Positions 1 through 7,542 of a stretch of DNA of 64,000 bases are shown here, one piece after another (position 1 is the first letter of the stretch; each line of letters starts with the position of its first letter). The notes below the pieces were generated by a model that was not told the DNA's origin, ran no database searches, and saw only the letters and a program-made list of their open reading frames with translations. The DNA is from Variovorax sp. PBS-H4 (GTDB lineage: Bacteria; Pseudomonadota; Gammaproteobacteria; Burkholderiales; Burkholderiaceae_C), in assembly GCF_901827205.1 (NCBI RefSeq), contig NZ_LR594675.1, positions 3,162,001 through 3,226,000 on the forward strand, written 5' to 3'. The translations under genes were made by a program, and so were the position numbers.

Positions 1-1
1 T

Positions 2-1288
2 ACCGCCAAGCAGCAGGGCAGCTGCACCCTTGCTCCCGGCAAGGTGCCCACAGCCATCGACTTCACCAGCGGCGCGGAGTTCGCCTTCGTCACGGTCTGG
101 GACCTGATCAACTTCAAGGGCCAGGTGGCAATCATTGCGCTCGGCGGCGTGCCCATGGGCTGCACCTGGCAGAACACCAGCAACTGGTACGACTGGTGGC
201 ACGATTGGACCGACATGTGCCACCCTGGCTTGAAGAACGAGGGCGGCTGGGCGTTCATGAAGGTGATCGGCTACCTCGATCTGCCGTCCAGCATGAAGGC
301 GCCGACCCACTGCTTCTCCAACACCGGGCTGCACCCGTACGTGCCTCTCTACTACATGGGTCAACCCGCGGGTATTGGGCAGCTCGGGTCACCCCTAGCC
401 AGCAATCGCGCTCGCTTCCTGGACTACAACGACCTCGGCCAATACGTCAACCGCGGGGGACTGCTCACGATTGCCTCCAAGTCCGAGAAGACGGTGTGCT
501 TCATCGACTTGCGCCCGCTCTTCACGTACTTCAACGACATGTACTTCGGCTCGTCGGCGAGCAACCTGGAGACGCAGAACCTGGGGATGGCCCCCAACCA
601 GTGGCCCTACCTGCTTTCTGATCATCCGACAGCGATGCCGACGATCATCAAGACGGTGACGATGCCCGGGAAAATTTGCGGCATTCGGGGCACGGTGGCC
701 TACAACTACTGGTCCAAGGACTGGACGCGCCACGAGCCGAACACGCCGTACATGATCCCGGCGCCCAAGTCCGCGAGGACCTTCATCGTCACAGAAGAGA
801 ACGGTGGCACCTGCCACATCTTCTCCTGCGGCCGCTGGGTCATCGGCGGGTATCAGCCGGACCAGACGCCGGTGGCCTCGGAGATCGCGGAGATCGGAAG
901 TTTCTCCGGCCTCGGCGAGCAGATCACGCACGTCTTCGGCGTGAAGGACTACGACGTCGACCCGCTGGGTGTTGTGTACGAGGACGGCAGCGGCGCCCCC
1001 GGATGCCTGGATGAGATGTTCGGAACCACCGACCGCAAGAACCGTCGCATCAATTGGTGGCAGCTCTCACTCAACACTGGCGTCAACACCTCGGCCAACA
1101 CCGGGTTCCTCGCGGGGTCGCTCGAGGACTCCCGGCTGGACGTGACAGAGGTCGACCACGTGGACGGCTACAACAAGTCGAACAAGGTGATCTTGGCGGC
1201 AGACCCCACGGCCGGCGGGGTTCACACCTACCGCGCGAACTCGCAGTACCCATTCTCTCCGTACGGGCACCCCATTCCCCACGCTTGA
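2..1288 (+). CDS. Phage structural protein, N-terminus cut by window edge
   Basis: The reading frame is open from the first bases of the window. The GTG at position 44 is therefore probably internal and the true start lies upstream. At least 428 residues are encoded, rich in aromatic residues and Gly/Asn, with no transmembrane segment and no motif I can assign. Its position just before tail-fibre-like genes suggests a tail-tip or tail-associated protein; the function is otherwise unknown. After the TGA at 1286-1288 a codon-biased frame continues to a TAA at 1362-1364 if one base is skipped at the GGG at 1265-1267. The natural C-terminus may therefore be about 25 residues longer. Confidence 0.7.
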   Translation, partial: TAKQQGSCTLAPGKVPTAIDFTSGAEFAFVTVWDLINFKGQVAIIALGGVPMGCTWQNTSNWYDWWHDWTDMCHPGLKNEGGWAFMKVIGYLDLPSSMKAPTHCFSNTGLHPYVPLYYMGQPAGIGQLGSPLASNRARFLDYNDLGQYVNRGGLLTIASKSEKTVCFIDLRPLFTYFNDMYFGSSASNLETQNLGMAPNQWPYLLSDHPTAMPTIIKTVTMPGKICGIRGTVAYNYWSKDWTRHEPNTPYMIPAPKSARTFIVTEENGGTCHIFSCGRWVIGGYQPDQTPVASEIAEIGSFSGLGEQITHVFGVKDYDVDPLGVVYEDGSGAPGCLDEMFGTTDRKNRRINWWQLSLNTGVNTSANTGFLAGSLEDSRLDVTEVDHVDGYNKSNKVILAADPTAGGVHTYRANSQYPFSPYGHPIPHA

Positions 1289-1436
1289 TGCAGGCGGGGA
1301 GTACGGCGGGTTCCTGGGATTGCCTGGCACGGTGTTCACGACCCGCACGACGAACAGCCCGTAAGGCGGGGATTGCATTCCGGAGCTTGACCGCTCCAGT
1401 ATGCGCCCCAGCCCCAGAACAAGAAGAACAAGCGGC

Positions 1437-1760
1437 ATGCTCGACCTCAAGCGCGGTGACACCCTGTCCTATTCCGGATTTCTCCCGGAAGGGTGGCTGC
1501 CGTCCGGCACCTGGTCGGTGCTCTGCAAGGTGCAGGAAAAGAAGACCGGCAACAAGTTTCCGGTCACTGCCACGCTCACGCCGCCGTCCGGAGCGGAGAC
1601 TCGCTACGCACTGTCGCTGTACGCCAGCGCCGCGGACGTCGCGGCCTGGCCGATCGGAAAGCTTAACGCCGACATCCAGTTCACCAACAGCGCGACCACG
1701 CCGCCCTACGTGTTCTCGAGCGCCACGTTCATCGTGAACCTCATGGAAGACGTCGCATGA
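1437..1760 (+). CDS. Phage protein of unknown function
   Basis: A 107-residue product starting MLDLKRGD. The frame has an earlier ATG at 1401, but the first 12 residues it adds are Arg/Pro-rich and look like non-coding translation, so 1437 is preferred. No transmembrane segment or recognisable domain is visible. The stop overlaps the next start by four bases (ATGA), which implies translational coupling with the collagen-like gene. It lies in the tail-fibre part of the prophage late operon. Confidence 0.65.
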   Translation: MLDLKRGDTLSYSGFLPEGWLPSGTWSVLCKVQEKKTGNKFPVTATLTPPSGAETRYALSLYASAADVAAWPIGKLNADIQFTNSATTPPYVFSSATFIVNLMEDVA

Positions 1761-2152
1761 GCGATCCCGTCGAACTGTCGTCCCCCACCGGCGAGCTCGT
1801 CCTCGACTTCGATCGACCGGAGCAGCCCATCGACCTGTACTCGCCGGTAGGCGCGGGCGTGCTCACGGTCGAGTTCCCCAAGGCGCAGCCACTGGCTCTC
1901 GGGCTGCAGCAGATCTTCAAGGGTGACAAGGGGGAGAAGGGCGATGGCGCGACCAACGACTCGTTCTACCAGCACGCGCAGGCAGTCCCCGAGGCCGTCT
2001 GGACCGTGACCCACAACCTCGGAAAGTTTCCCAGCGTGGCCGTTGTCGACAGCGCCGGCTCGCACGTCGAGGGGGACATCGAGTACCTCGACATCAACAC
2101 CGTGCGCCTGTCGTTCGCCGGCGGCTTTTCGGGCATCGCCTACCTCAATTAA
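1757..2152 (+). CDS. Phage tail-fibre-like protein with short collagen-like motif
   Basis: A 131-residue protein with a short Gly-X-Y stretch (GDKGEKGDG, near residue 57). Such stretches are common hinge or trimerisation elements in phage tail fibres. It is followed by a compact beta-rich domain whose C-terminal part (VTHNLGKFPSVAVVDSAG) resembles the C-terminal domain of the next gene's product (SIAITHSLGTQDVHVQVRDA). That shared module suggests both belong to the same fibre or baseplate structure. The start overlaps the previous stop (ATGA). Confidence 0.65.
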   Translation: MSDPVELSSPTGELVLDFDRPEQPIDLYSPVGAGVLTVEFPKAQPLALGLQQIFKGDKGEKGDGATNDSFYQHAQAVPEAVWTVTHNLGKFPSVAVVDSAGSHVEGDIEYLDINTVRLSFAGGFSGIAYLN

Positions 2153-2164
2153 AGGAGCCAGGAC

Positions 2165-3211
2165 ATGGCGCGCAAGTTCCTCGTATCGATCGACCACAAC
2201 AAGCTCGAGTCCCTGCAGTTCCGGCTGCAGAACCTTGCGACGGCCCCGAGCTCTCCGGGCGTCGGCCAGAGCTACTTCGACACTGTTCTCGGAGCGGCCT
2301 ACACCTGGAACGGAACTGCCTGGGTGCCGTCCGATGCGAGCAAGGTAGCCGCCGGGTCGATCCCGAACACCGCGCTCACGACCAACCCGCTCGCGCGCGC
2401 GAACCACACCGGCACGCAGACAGCCGCGACGATCAGCGACTTCGACGCGCAGGTCCGCACCAGCCGACTTGACCAGATGGCGGCGCCCACGGCAGACGTG
2501 GCGCTCAACGGGCGAAAGATCACGGGCCTTGCCGACGGCACGAGCGCCACGGACGCAGTCACCAAGCAGCAGCTCGACGCGGTGTCTCAGGGCCGGGACT
2601 TCAAGGACTCGGTGCGCGTCGCCTCGACCGCCAACGTCACGATCTCCGCGCCTGGCACGGCGATCGACGGCGTCACGCTGTCGAACGGCGACCGCGTGCT
2701 GCTGAAGAACCAGACGACCGCCTCGCAGAACGGCATCTACGTCTTCAACGGATCCGCCGCCGCGATGACGCGCGCGACGGACGCTGACACTGCCGCCAAG
2801 CTGACCGCGAACACCACAGTCATGGTCGAGGAGGGTACGGCCAACGCGGATACGCAGTGGACCATGACGACCAACGGTGCCATCACGATCGGCACCACGT
2901 CGCTTGCCTTCGTGCAGACGGGCGCGGGCACGACCTACACGCAGGGCACTGGCATCTCGATCTCCGGCGGCGTGATCGCTGTCGACAGCACGGTCGCGCG
3001 CAAGTACAGCGCCACGGTGGGGGATGGCTCGGCCACCTCGATCGCCATCACGCACAGCCTGGGAACGCAGGACGTCCACGTCCAGGTGCGCGACGCCTCG
3101 ACCAACGCGATCGTTGAGGTCGACTGGGTCGCCACGAGCACCACGGTGGTCACGCTGACCTTCGCCGTGGCACCGGCCTCGAACGCCTACCGCGTCGTCG
3201 TCATCGGCTGA
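2165..3211 (+). CDS. Phage tail fibre protein
   Basis: A 348-residue, Thr/Ala/Ser/Asn-rich, low-Cys protein of the kind seen in tail fibres. Near residues 105-130 it has an ADVALNGRKITGLADG segment followed by TDAVTKQQLDA; this motif recurs in many phage fibre and tail-collar proteins. The last 70 residues repeat the beta-domain of the preceding gene. A good ribosome binding site (AAGGAGCC) precedes the ATG. The stop TGA shares its last base with the ATG of the next gene. It probably acts in host recognition; the receptor is unknown. Confidence 0.75.
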   Translation: MARKFLVSIDHNKLESLQFRLQNLATAPSSPGVGQSYFDTVLGAAYTWNGTAWVPSDASKVAAGSIPNTALTTNPLARANHTGTQTAATISDFDAQVRTSRLDQMAAPTADVALNGRKITGLADGTSATDAVTKQQLDAVSQGRDFKDSVRVASTANVTISAPGTAIDGVTLSNGDRVLLKNQTTASQNGIYVFNGSAAAMTRATDADTAAKLTANTTVMVEEGTANADTQWTMTTNGAITIGTTSLAFVQTGAGTTYTQGTGISISGGVIAVDSTVARKYSATVGDGSATSIAITHSLGTQDVHVQVRDASTNAIVEVDWVATSTTVVTLTFAVAPASNAYRVVVIG

Positions 3212-3693
3212 TGAAGCAGCTCGGCCCGCTCACGCTGGTCAGCCTGGCCCTCGCCAGCGGTGCCACCACGCCGGTGCCCGCTGCCGTCGGCAGCATGGTC
3301 TGGAGCACCACGACCAGCTCGGTGCTCATCTGGAACGGATCGAGCTGGCAGCCGGAAGCTCCGGACAAGGCGCCGAAGGCGCCTGGGGTTCAGTCCGTCA
3401 CGTCGTCCGCGACCGTCACGCCGACCTTCTCCAACGACATGGTCAAGATCACCGCGCAGGCCGCGGCCTTGACCCTGGCAAACCCAACGGGCACAGCTGT
3501 GGACGGCTGGGGCATGGTGATCCGCATCAAGGACAACGGCACCGCGCGTGCCATCACCTACGGCACGCAGTACCGCGCCATAGGCGTGACCCTGCCGACC
3601 ACCACGGTGGTGAGCAAGACGTTGTACCTCGCCATGATTTTCAACACCGAAGACACGAAGTGGGACGTGATCGCGGTGGGGCAGGAAGCGTGA
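3211..3693 (+). CDS. Phage tail protein of unknown function
   Basis: A 160-residue product. The N-terminus looks like a short hydrophobic leader (SLALASGATTPVPAA), followed by a WNGSSW motif like the YTWNGTAWVPS motif of the preceding fibre. The rest is predicted beta-rich. One base overlaps the previous gene and four bases overlap the next (GTGA), so it is translationally coupled on both sides. I infer a fibre-associated or fibre-tip protein from context only. Confidence 0.6.
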   Translation: MKQLGPLTLVSLALASGATTPVPAAVGSMVWSTTTSSVLIWNGSSWQPEAPDKAPKAPGVQSVTSSATVTPTFSNDMVKITAQAAALTLANPTGTAVDGWGMVIRIKDNGTARAITYGTQYRAIGVTLPTTTVVSKTLYLAMIFNTEDTKWDVIAVGQEA

Positions 3694-4394
3694 GGCCGTT
3701 CGCGGCCATGCGGTTCAAGCGGCCGCCGGCGGCCGCTGGTGGCGACCCCAACTTCGCGTCGCGCACGGTCCTCCTTCCGCTCAACGGCAACGCCACCCCC
3801 GTCAAGGGCAGCGCCTGGTCGAACACCGGAAGCGCACCCACCTGGACCTCCTCCAACCCGCCGTTTGCCGGGCTGCAGAGCCTTGAGCTGCTGGGAACCA
3901 CGAACTCGCTGGTGTCCGCCACGAGCCAGGCGATCCTCGGGTCTGGAGATTTCGGCGTCGAGCTCCTGTTCCGCCTCACCAGTACCTCGAACTCGTTCCG
4001 CACGCTGCTCACCAACTACGACGCCGACGGCCTTTTCTCGTGGGGCCTGTGGACCAACGACGCCGGCCAGCTCTACTACTACGGCGACGGCGCGGGCCTC
4101 GAGCTGTTCGGTGGAGTCGATTGCAGAGACAGCAGCTGGCGCATCGCGCAGCTCGTGCGCCAGAGCGGCCGGCTTGCCATCCGGATCGGAAAGCTGGGCG
4201 ATGGCGGCAACACGACGGAAGTCGCGTTCGTCACCAGCAACACGACCAACTTCAACTCCACCAAGGCGATGCGCCTTGGCTTGGAGGGCTCGTATCTGGG
4301 CGCGCCGTTCTTCGGTCAGTTTGCTCAGCTCCGTATCTCTGTCGGGGTCGCGCCGTCATTCGCAATTCCGACCGCTCCGTGGCCGACATCCTGA
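3690..4394 (+). CDS. Phage protein with concanavalin/LamG-like fold
   Basis: A 234-residue product using a GTG start at 3690. The GTG overlaps the previous stop and has a GGAAG ribosome binding site just upstream. The upstream in-frame ATG at 3660 lies inside the previous gene and is less likely. The pattern of alternating beta strands with motifs such as FGVELLFRLTS, and a later QFAQLRISVGVAP strand near the end, is typical of LamG/concanavalin-type carbohydrate-binding jelly rolls in phage fibres. I infer a role in binding a host surface glycan. Confidence 0.6.
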   Translation: MRPFAAMRFKRPPAAAGGDPNFASRTVLLPLNGNATPVKGSAWSNTGSAPTWTSSNPPFAGLQSLELLGTTNSLVSATSQAILGSGDFGVELLFRLTSTSNSFRTLLTNYDADGLFSWGLWTNDAGQLYYYGDGAGLELFGGVDCRDSSWRIAQLVRQSGRLAIRIGKLGDGGNTTEVAFVTSNTTNFNSTKAMRLGLEGSYLGAPFFGQFAQLRISVGVAPSFAIPTAPWPTS

Positions 4395-4404
4395 AGGAAG
4401 AAAC

Positions 4405-4665
4405 GTGGCAACCAACCCCAAACTGACTTCTTCCGTGTCGCTCTCGGCGTACCGGACTGCGATCGCTTCAATGAGCCCAGCCGAGCTCCAGCAGGAGGTG
4501 TCCACCTACCGCGAGGTGATTCGAGCACCTGCCTATTGGCAGACCCTCAGGCCCAAGGAGCGCGGCGATTTCTTCAGGAAGTGGGAGGCGCTGCGCGCAC
4601 GCACCGGAGTCGTGCAGGAGCCGCCAGTGGCGAACTTTGAATCTGCCCCGGGATTGAGTTCGTGA
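4405..4665 (+). CDS. Small phage protein of unknown function
   Basis: An 86-residue soluble protein starting with GTG, preceded by a strong GAAGGAAG ribosome binding site. It is predicted mainly helical (SPAELQQEVSTYREVI, RPKERGDFFRKWEAL). The stop at 4663-4665 is followed directly by the GTG of the next gene. The next gene's product also ends a segment with Pro-Glu-Met-Arg-Glu-Asp-Phe, similar to the RPKERGDFFRKWE segment here, so the two may be related. Function unknown. Confidence 0.55.
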   Translation: MATNPKLTSSVSLSAYRTAIASMSPAELQQEVSTYREVIRAPAYWQTLRPKERGDFFRKWEALRARTGVVQEPPVANFESAPGLSS

Positions 4666-4944
4666 GTGGATGTTCCCAGTATGCGGCGCATTCAGAACCC
4701 GCAGAAGCAACTGACCATGTCCATCCACATCGCCCGCAAATTGAAGATGAGCCCGGGCCTGACTCTTGAGGAGTACCAGGCCGTCCTGAACGTGATGACT
4801 CCCGAGTCGCGCGCGCGAGAACTTGAAAACTTCCACCTCCTATTCGGCCCGGCGCAATGGAACGCGATGCCGCCCGAGATGCGTGAAGACTTCCGAGCCA
4901 AGGGTTCGGAGCTCGCCGCCGCAGTCGCTGCCGATCAGGCCTGA
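4666..4944 (+). CDS. Small phage protein of unknown function
   Basis: A product of up to 92 residues if the GTG at 4666 is used; ATGs at 4681 and 4717 are alternatives and the true start is uncertain. It is predicted all-helical, with the C-terminal part FGPAQWNAMPPEMREDFRAK. No membrane segment is visible. It sits between the fibre genes and the membrane-protein (holin candidate) genes. It may be a paralogue of the preceding small protein; function unknown. Confidence 0.5.
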   Translation: MDVPSMRRIQNPQKQLTMSIHIARKLKMSPGLTLEEYQAVLNVMTPESRARELENFHLLFGPAQWNAMPPEMREDFRAKGSELAAAVAADQA

Positions 4945-4958
4945 ACCTGGGCCTCCGA

Positions 4959-5288
4959 ATGCTGAACGCTGACGACGCCTTCTCCGGCCTGAGCCCTACG
5001 AAACTCGCCGCGGGAATTGCCGGCGCTCTTGTGTCGATGAAGTTCCTCCAGGGCACCTGGCCAGAGAAGCTGGGGATGGCGGCCGGCGGCAGCGCGCTCT
5101 CTTACTTCGCAACCACGCCGATCGCAGAGTGGCTCAGCACGCCGCGTGCTGAGGGCCTGGTCGGATTCCTCGTTGGCCTTTTCGGGATGGCCATTGTCTC
5201 GAAGGGGTACGAGGTCATACAGATGCTTGACTCCAAGGAGATGGCCAAGGAGGCATGGGCGTGGTGCGTTCGCAAGTGGAAGGCATGA
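4959..5288 (+). CDS. Phage membrane protein, holin candidate
   Basis: A 109-residue protein with hydrophobic stretches at about 16-30 (LAAGIAGALVSMKFL) and 68-84 (VGFLVGLFGMAIVSKGY), ending in a basic tail (CVRKWKA). Small size, two or three membrane segments, a charged C-terminus and placement upstream of the endolysin gene fit a holin or phage-associated membrane protein. Three small membrane proteins occur in a row here, so I cannot say which is the holin. Confidence 0.6.
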   Translation: MLNADDAFSGLSPTKLAAGIAGALVSMKFLQGTWPEKLGMAAGGSALSYFATTPIAEWLSTPRAEGLVGFLVGLFGMAIVSKGYEVIQMLDSKEMAKEAWAWCVRKWKA

Positions 5289-5289
5289 C

Positions 5290-5550
5290 ATGCAGGACCT
5301 CTACCTTGCCGCCCTCGTCACGCTGGTGATCCTGGCTGTAGTCGCAACGCTGGATCCGAACTTCGATGACAACTTCGCCCAACGCGCGGGCCTCGGCCTT
5401 GTCGGGGTTGGGTCTGCTGTAGAGGCCATGAACCTGCTGCAGTTTTCGTGGAGCCCAAGCCACGCGCACATGGTGTTCACCCTCGGGTGCGCGGTGTACG
5501 GCGTCGGCGCGGTCTTCAAAGTCTGGAACCGACGGAGAAAAACAAAATGA
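5290..5550 (+). CDS. Phage membrane protein, holin-like
   Basis: An 86-residue protein with three hydrophobic segments (about 5-20, 34-50 and 60-76) and a strongly basic C-terminus (WNRRRKTK). This topology is typical of class I holins and of the small membrane proteins next to them. It starts 1 base after the previous stop region, and its own TGA overlaps the next ATG (ATGA). It is in the lysis cassette, about 280 bases upstream of the endolysin gene. Confidence 0.6.
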   Translation: MQDLYLAALVTLVILAVVATLDPNFDDNFAQRAGLGLVGVGSAVEAMNLLQFSWSPSHAHMVFTLGCAVYGVGAVFKVWNRRRKTK

Positions 5551-5834
5551 ACGTCACCATCCTCAAGCTGCGCCTCAAAGTCCTGGCGCTCAAGATCACC
5601 ACCTGGCTTGCCGTTGCCGCCGTCGCCGCGCCCGGCGCGCTGCAGTGGGCCGTCGACAACATCGCGCTGCTCGGCGTCTTCACGGACTTCGACGCAGAGA
5701 CTCGTGAGTACCTGCGAATGGTGCTCGTCGCCCTGATCCCTGTCGCGAGCGCGCTGCCGCAGAAGAGCGTGTCGGAAGCCCGCGCTGAGCTCGAGGACGC
5801 GGAAGCTGCTCTTCGCCTGCAGGCCCACGAATGA
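5547..5834 (+). CDS. Phage membrane protein, possible holin or antiholin
   Basis: A 95-residue protein with hydrophobic segments near residues 14-30 (ITTWLAVAAVAAPGAL) and 57-70 (RMVLVALIPVASAL). A charged, helical C-terminus (SEARAELEDAEAALRLQAHE) is likely cytoplasmic. It overlaps the preceding gene and the endolysin gene by four bases each, so it is translationally coupled to the endolysin. That makes it the best positioned holin candidate of the three, but the call rests on topology and context. Confidence 0.6.
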   Translation: MNVTILKLRLKVLALKITTWLAVAAVAAPGALQWAVDNIALLGVFTDFDAETREYLRMVLVALIPVASALPQKSVSEARAELEDAEAALRLQAHE

Positions 5835-6430
5835 AGCCGCGCCTGACCGAGGCCGACTTCCAGGTCGCTGCAGAGCGCTTGGGCGTGCCGCCGGCGGCCG
5901 TCAAGGCGGTGTGCACGGTCGAGGCGCCGAACGGCGGCTTCGATCCGGAGGGGCGCCCGCGCATCCTGTTTGAGGGCCACGTCTTCCATCGAAACACTGG
6001 CGGCAAGTTCGACGCGATGGTGCCGGACCTGAGCTTCCGGACATGGACCTCACGGTTCTACGCCACCGGCGCCAACATGGACGTGCGCAACGCGCGCGAG
6101 CACGAGCGCCTGGCGAGGGCCGCCGCGCTGGCGCGCCCGGCGGCGCTGATGAGCGCCAGTTGGGGCGCCTTTCAACTGCTCGGTGAGAACTTCGCTTCGT
6201 GCGGCTTCCACACGCTGCAGGACTTCATCAACGCGATGTACGACGGTGAGCTGGCGCAACTGCTTGCCTTCTGCGAGTTCGTGATGCACGACCGCGGCGG
6301 AAAGGGCTTGAAGGCGCTGAAGCAGGCGGTGGCCACCGGCAACTGGACGCCGTTCGCCGAGTTCTACAACGGCAGCCAGCAGGCCAAGAACAAATACGAC
6401 CAGCGCCTGAAGGCCGCGTTCGGAAAGTAG
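5831..6430 (+). CDS. Endolysin, N-acetylmuramidase family
   Basis: A 199-residue protein with the N-acetylmuramidase (DUF3380) signature: CTVEAPNGGFDPEGRPRILF at residues 28-47, then EGHVFHR, with the conserved Glu of VEAP as the probable catalytic acid. ASWGAFQLLGENF (residues about 109-121) is the second family motif. It cleaves the glycan backbone of peptidoglycan to release virions. No signal peptide or SAR anchor is visible, so it should need a holin, and three holin-like genes lie directly upstream. It overlaps the preceding gene by four bases. Confidence 0.88.
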   Translation: MKPRLTEADFQVAAERLGVPPAAVKAVCTVEAPNGGFDPEGRPRILFEGHVFHRNTGGKFDAMVPDLSFRTWTSRFYATGANMDVRNAREHERLARAAALARPAALMSASWGAFQLLGENFASCGFHTLQDFINAMYDGELAQLLAFCEFVMHDRGGKGLKALKQAVATGNWTPFAEFYNGSQQAKNKYDQRLKAAFGK

Positions 6431-6433
6431 GGC

Positions 6434-6823
6434 TTGCGCACCCCAACGCCGTTCCGAGACTTTGCCAGGTACGCAAAGAGCCGGGCCGCCAAGAAAGGCA
6501 TGGGCTTCGACTTGACCGCCTCGGCCCTCCGGGACCTTTGGCTCGAGCAGCAGGGACACTGCTTCTGGACCGGGCTGCCGATCGACTTCGACTACGGCCA
6601 GGCCCGGCACCCGATGCGCCCCTCCGTTGACCGGCTGAACCCCAGCGAGGGCTACACACTTGAGAACGTAGTTTGGGCTTCGAACTTTGCGAACCGAGCG
6701 CGCGGCGACTTGTCGCCGCAGGCCTTCGCCGAGCTCATGTGCGCCCTGGGATTCCCTTCCAAGGTCGACGACCCTAGACTCCGCGGCCGGAAGCATCGCC
6801 AATTGGAGCAACAAGAAAAATGA
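6434..6823 (+). CDS. HNH-type endonuclease-like phage protein
   Basis: A 129-residue protein with a TTG start, preceded by GGAAAGTAGGG as ribosome binding site; no better start is present. The central part reads CFWTGLP, then PSVDRLNPSEGYTLENVVW and ASNFANRARGD. This resembles the small HNH-like nucleases of phages, in which the (S)DR(L/I)N...GYT..N motif follows a Cys-containing strand. Only one CxxxG-type zinc half-site is obvious, so activity is uncertain. Its position inside the lysis cassette is unusual for a packaging nuclease; it may be a homing-type or morphogenesis gene. Confidence 0.6.
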   Translation: MRTPTPFRDFARYAKSRAAKKGMGFDLTASALRDLWLEQQGHCFWTGLPIDFDYGQARHPMRPSVDRLNPSEGYTLENVVWASNFANRARGDLSPQAFAELMCALGFPSKVDDPRLRGRKHRQLEQQEK

Positions 6824-6912
6824 AAAAAGCTCTCCAGCTCACCGCAATCGCCGCGGCGGCCGTTATGGCCCTCGCACCTTTCCTCGTCATCCTGTGCGCG
6901 AGGCAGCCATGA
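6820..6912 (+). CDS. 30-residue single-pass membrane peptide
   Basis: A short gene joined to both neighbours by ATGA overlaps, at 6820-6823 and 6909-6912. The product is MKKA, then a hydrophobic helix (LTAIAAAAVMALAPFLVILC), then ARQP: a two-lysine N-terminus and one membrane-spanning segment, or an uncleaved signal. The double overlap and clean codon use support that it is translated. Function unknown; in a lysis cassette it could modulate the holin. Confidence 0.5.
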   Translation: MKKALQLTAIAAAAVMALAPFLVILCARQP

Positions 6913-7274
6913 ACCTATTCGAAGGCCGCCGCGCCCACACACCTCTGACCGAGTGCAAGGTTCCCCCGGAAGGCTGGCGCTGCACGCGCGGCCACGGCCA
7001 CGACGGACCGTGCGCCGCGTGGCCGGCCCTGTCCCCCGACTTCACCGTGAAGGTGGACGCGAACGGCTGCGTCAGCGGGTTGAGTATCACCAAGGGAGAG
7101 GAATTCGTCGACGTCTATCCGAGTCACCTATTTGTCGGATTCAACCAGGTCGTTCAGAAGGGCCACGTCACCACCGGCGTGCCGCCCGAGCGCGTCGCCG
7201 CGCTGTGGCAGGAGCACTACATGCAGCCGCAGGCCTTCGCGCAGGCAGTGCTCGCGGAAGCGGGGATTCGATGA
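6909..7274 (+). CDS. Phage protein of unknown function
   Basis: A 121-residue soluble protein. A Cys/His-rich N-terminal part (CKVPPEGWRCTRGHGHDGPC) is a recurring signature in small phage proteins and may bind a metal. The central part is beta-rich (KVDANGCVSGLSITKGEEFVDV) and the C-terminal helix contains QAFAQAVLAEAG. It overlaps both neighbouring genes by four bases. Function unknown. Confidence 0.6.
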   Translation: MNLFEGRRAHTPLTECKVPPEGWRCTRGHGHDGPCAAWPALSPDFTVKVDANGCVSGLSITKGEEFVDVYPSHLFVGFNQVVQKGHVTTGVPPERVAALWQEHYMQPQAFAQAVLAEAGIR

Positions 7275-7450
7275 TGCCAGCACTCGTTCTTGGCGCGCTG
7301 TACGTGTCCGAGGGCTGGTACTCGTCCTGGGCGTGCCGCCGGCGCAGGAATGACAGGCTCCACCACCGAGCGCGCGCCGCGGTGGTGTTCGATCGAGTAC
7401 TCAACCAGGAATGGGGCCGATCAACCCAGCCCGTCGAAGGGGTGCGCTGA
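7271..7450 (+). CDS. Small phage protein of unknown function
   Basis: A 59-residue product. The first 20 residues are moderately hydrophobic (ALVLGALYVSEGWYSSWAC) and the rest is strongly basic (RRRRNDRLHHRARAAVVFDR). It is coupled by ATGA to the previous gene and its stop shares a base with the next ATG. It is probably a small membrane-associated or nucleic-acid-binding protein; nothing more can be said. Confidence 0.45.
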   Translation: MMPALVLGALYVSEGWYSSWACRRRRNDRLHHRARAAVVFDRVLNQEWGRSTQPVEGVR

Positions 7451-7542
7451 TGTGGCTCCTCCTCCCCGAGATCTGCATGCAGGCCTGGTTTGACCTGTTC
7501 GGCATGCGCCGGCCCGCTGCGCCGCCGAAGGATCCGCAATGA
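7450..7542 (+). CDS. 30-residue phage peptide
   Basis: A tiny gene in the chain of overlapping genes. Its ATG at 7450 uses the last base of the previous TGA, and its own TGA at 7540-7542 overlaps the ATG of Rz at 7539. The product (MWLLLPEICMQAWFDLFGM then RRPAAPPKDPQ) has an amphipathic or hydrophobic N-terminus and a Pro-rich tail. Its existence rests on the two exact overlaps. Confidence 0.4.
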   Translation: MWLLLPEICMQAWFDLFGMRRPAAPPKDPQ

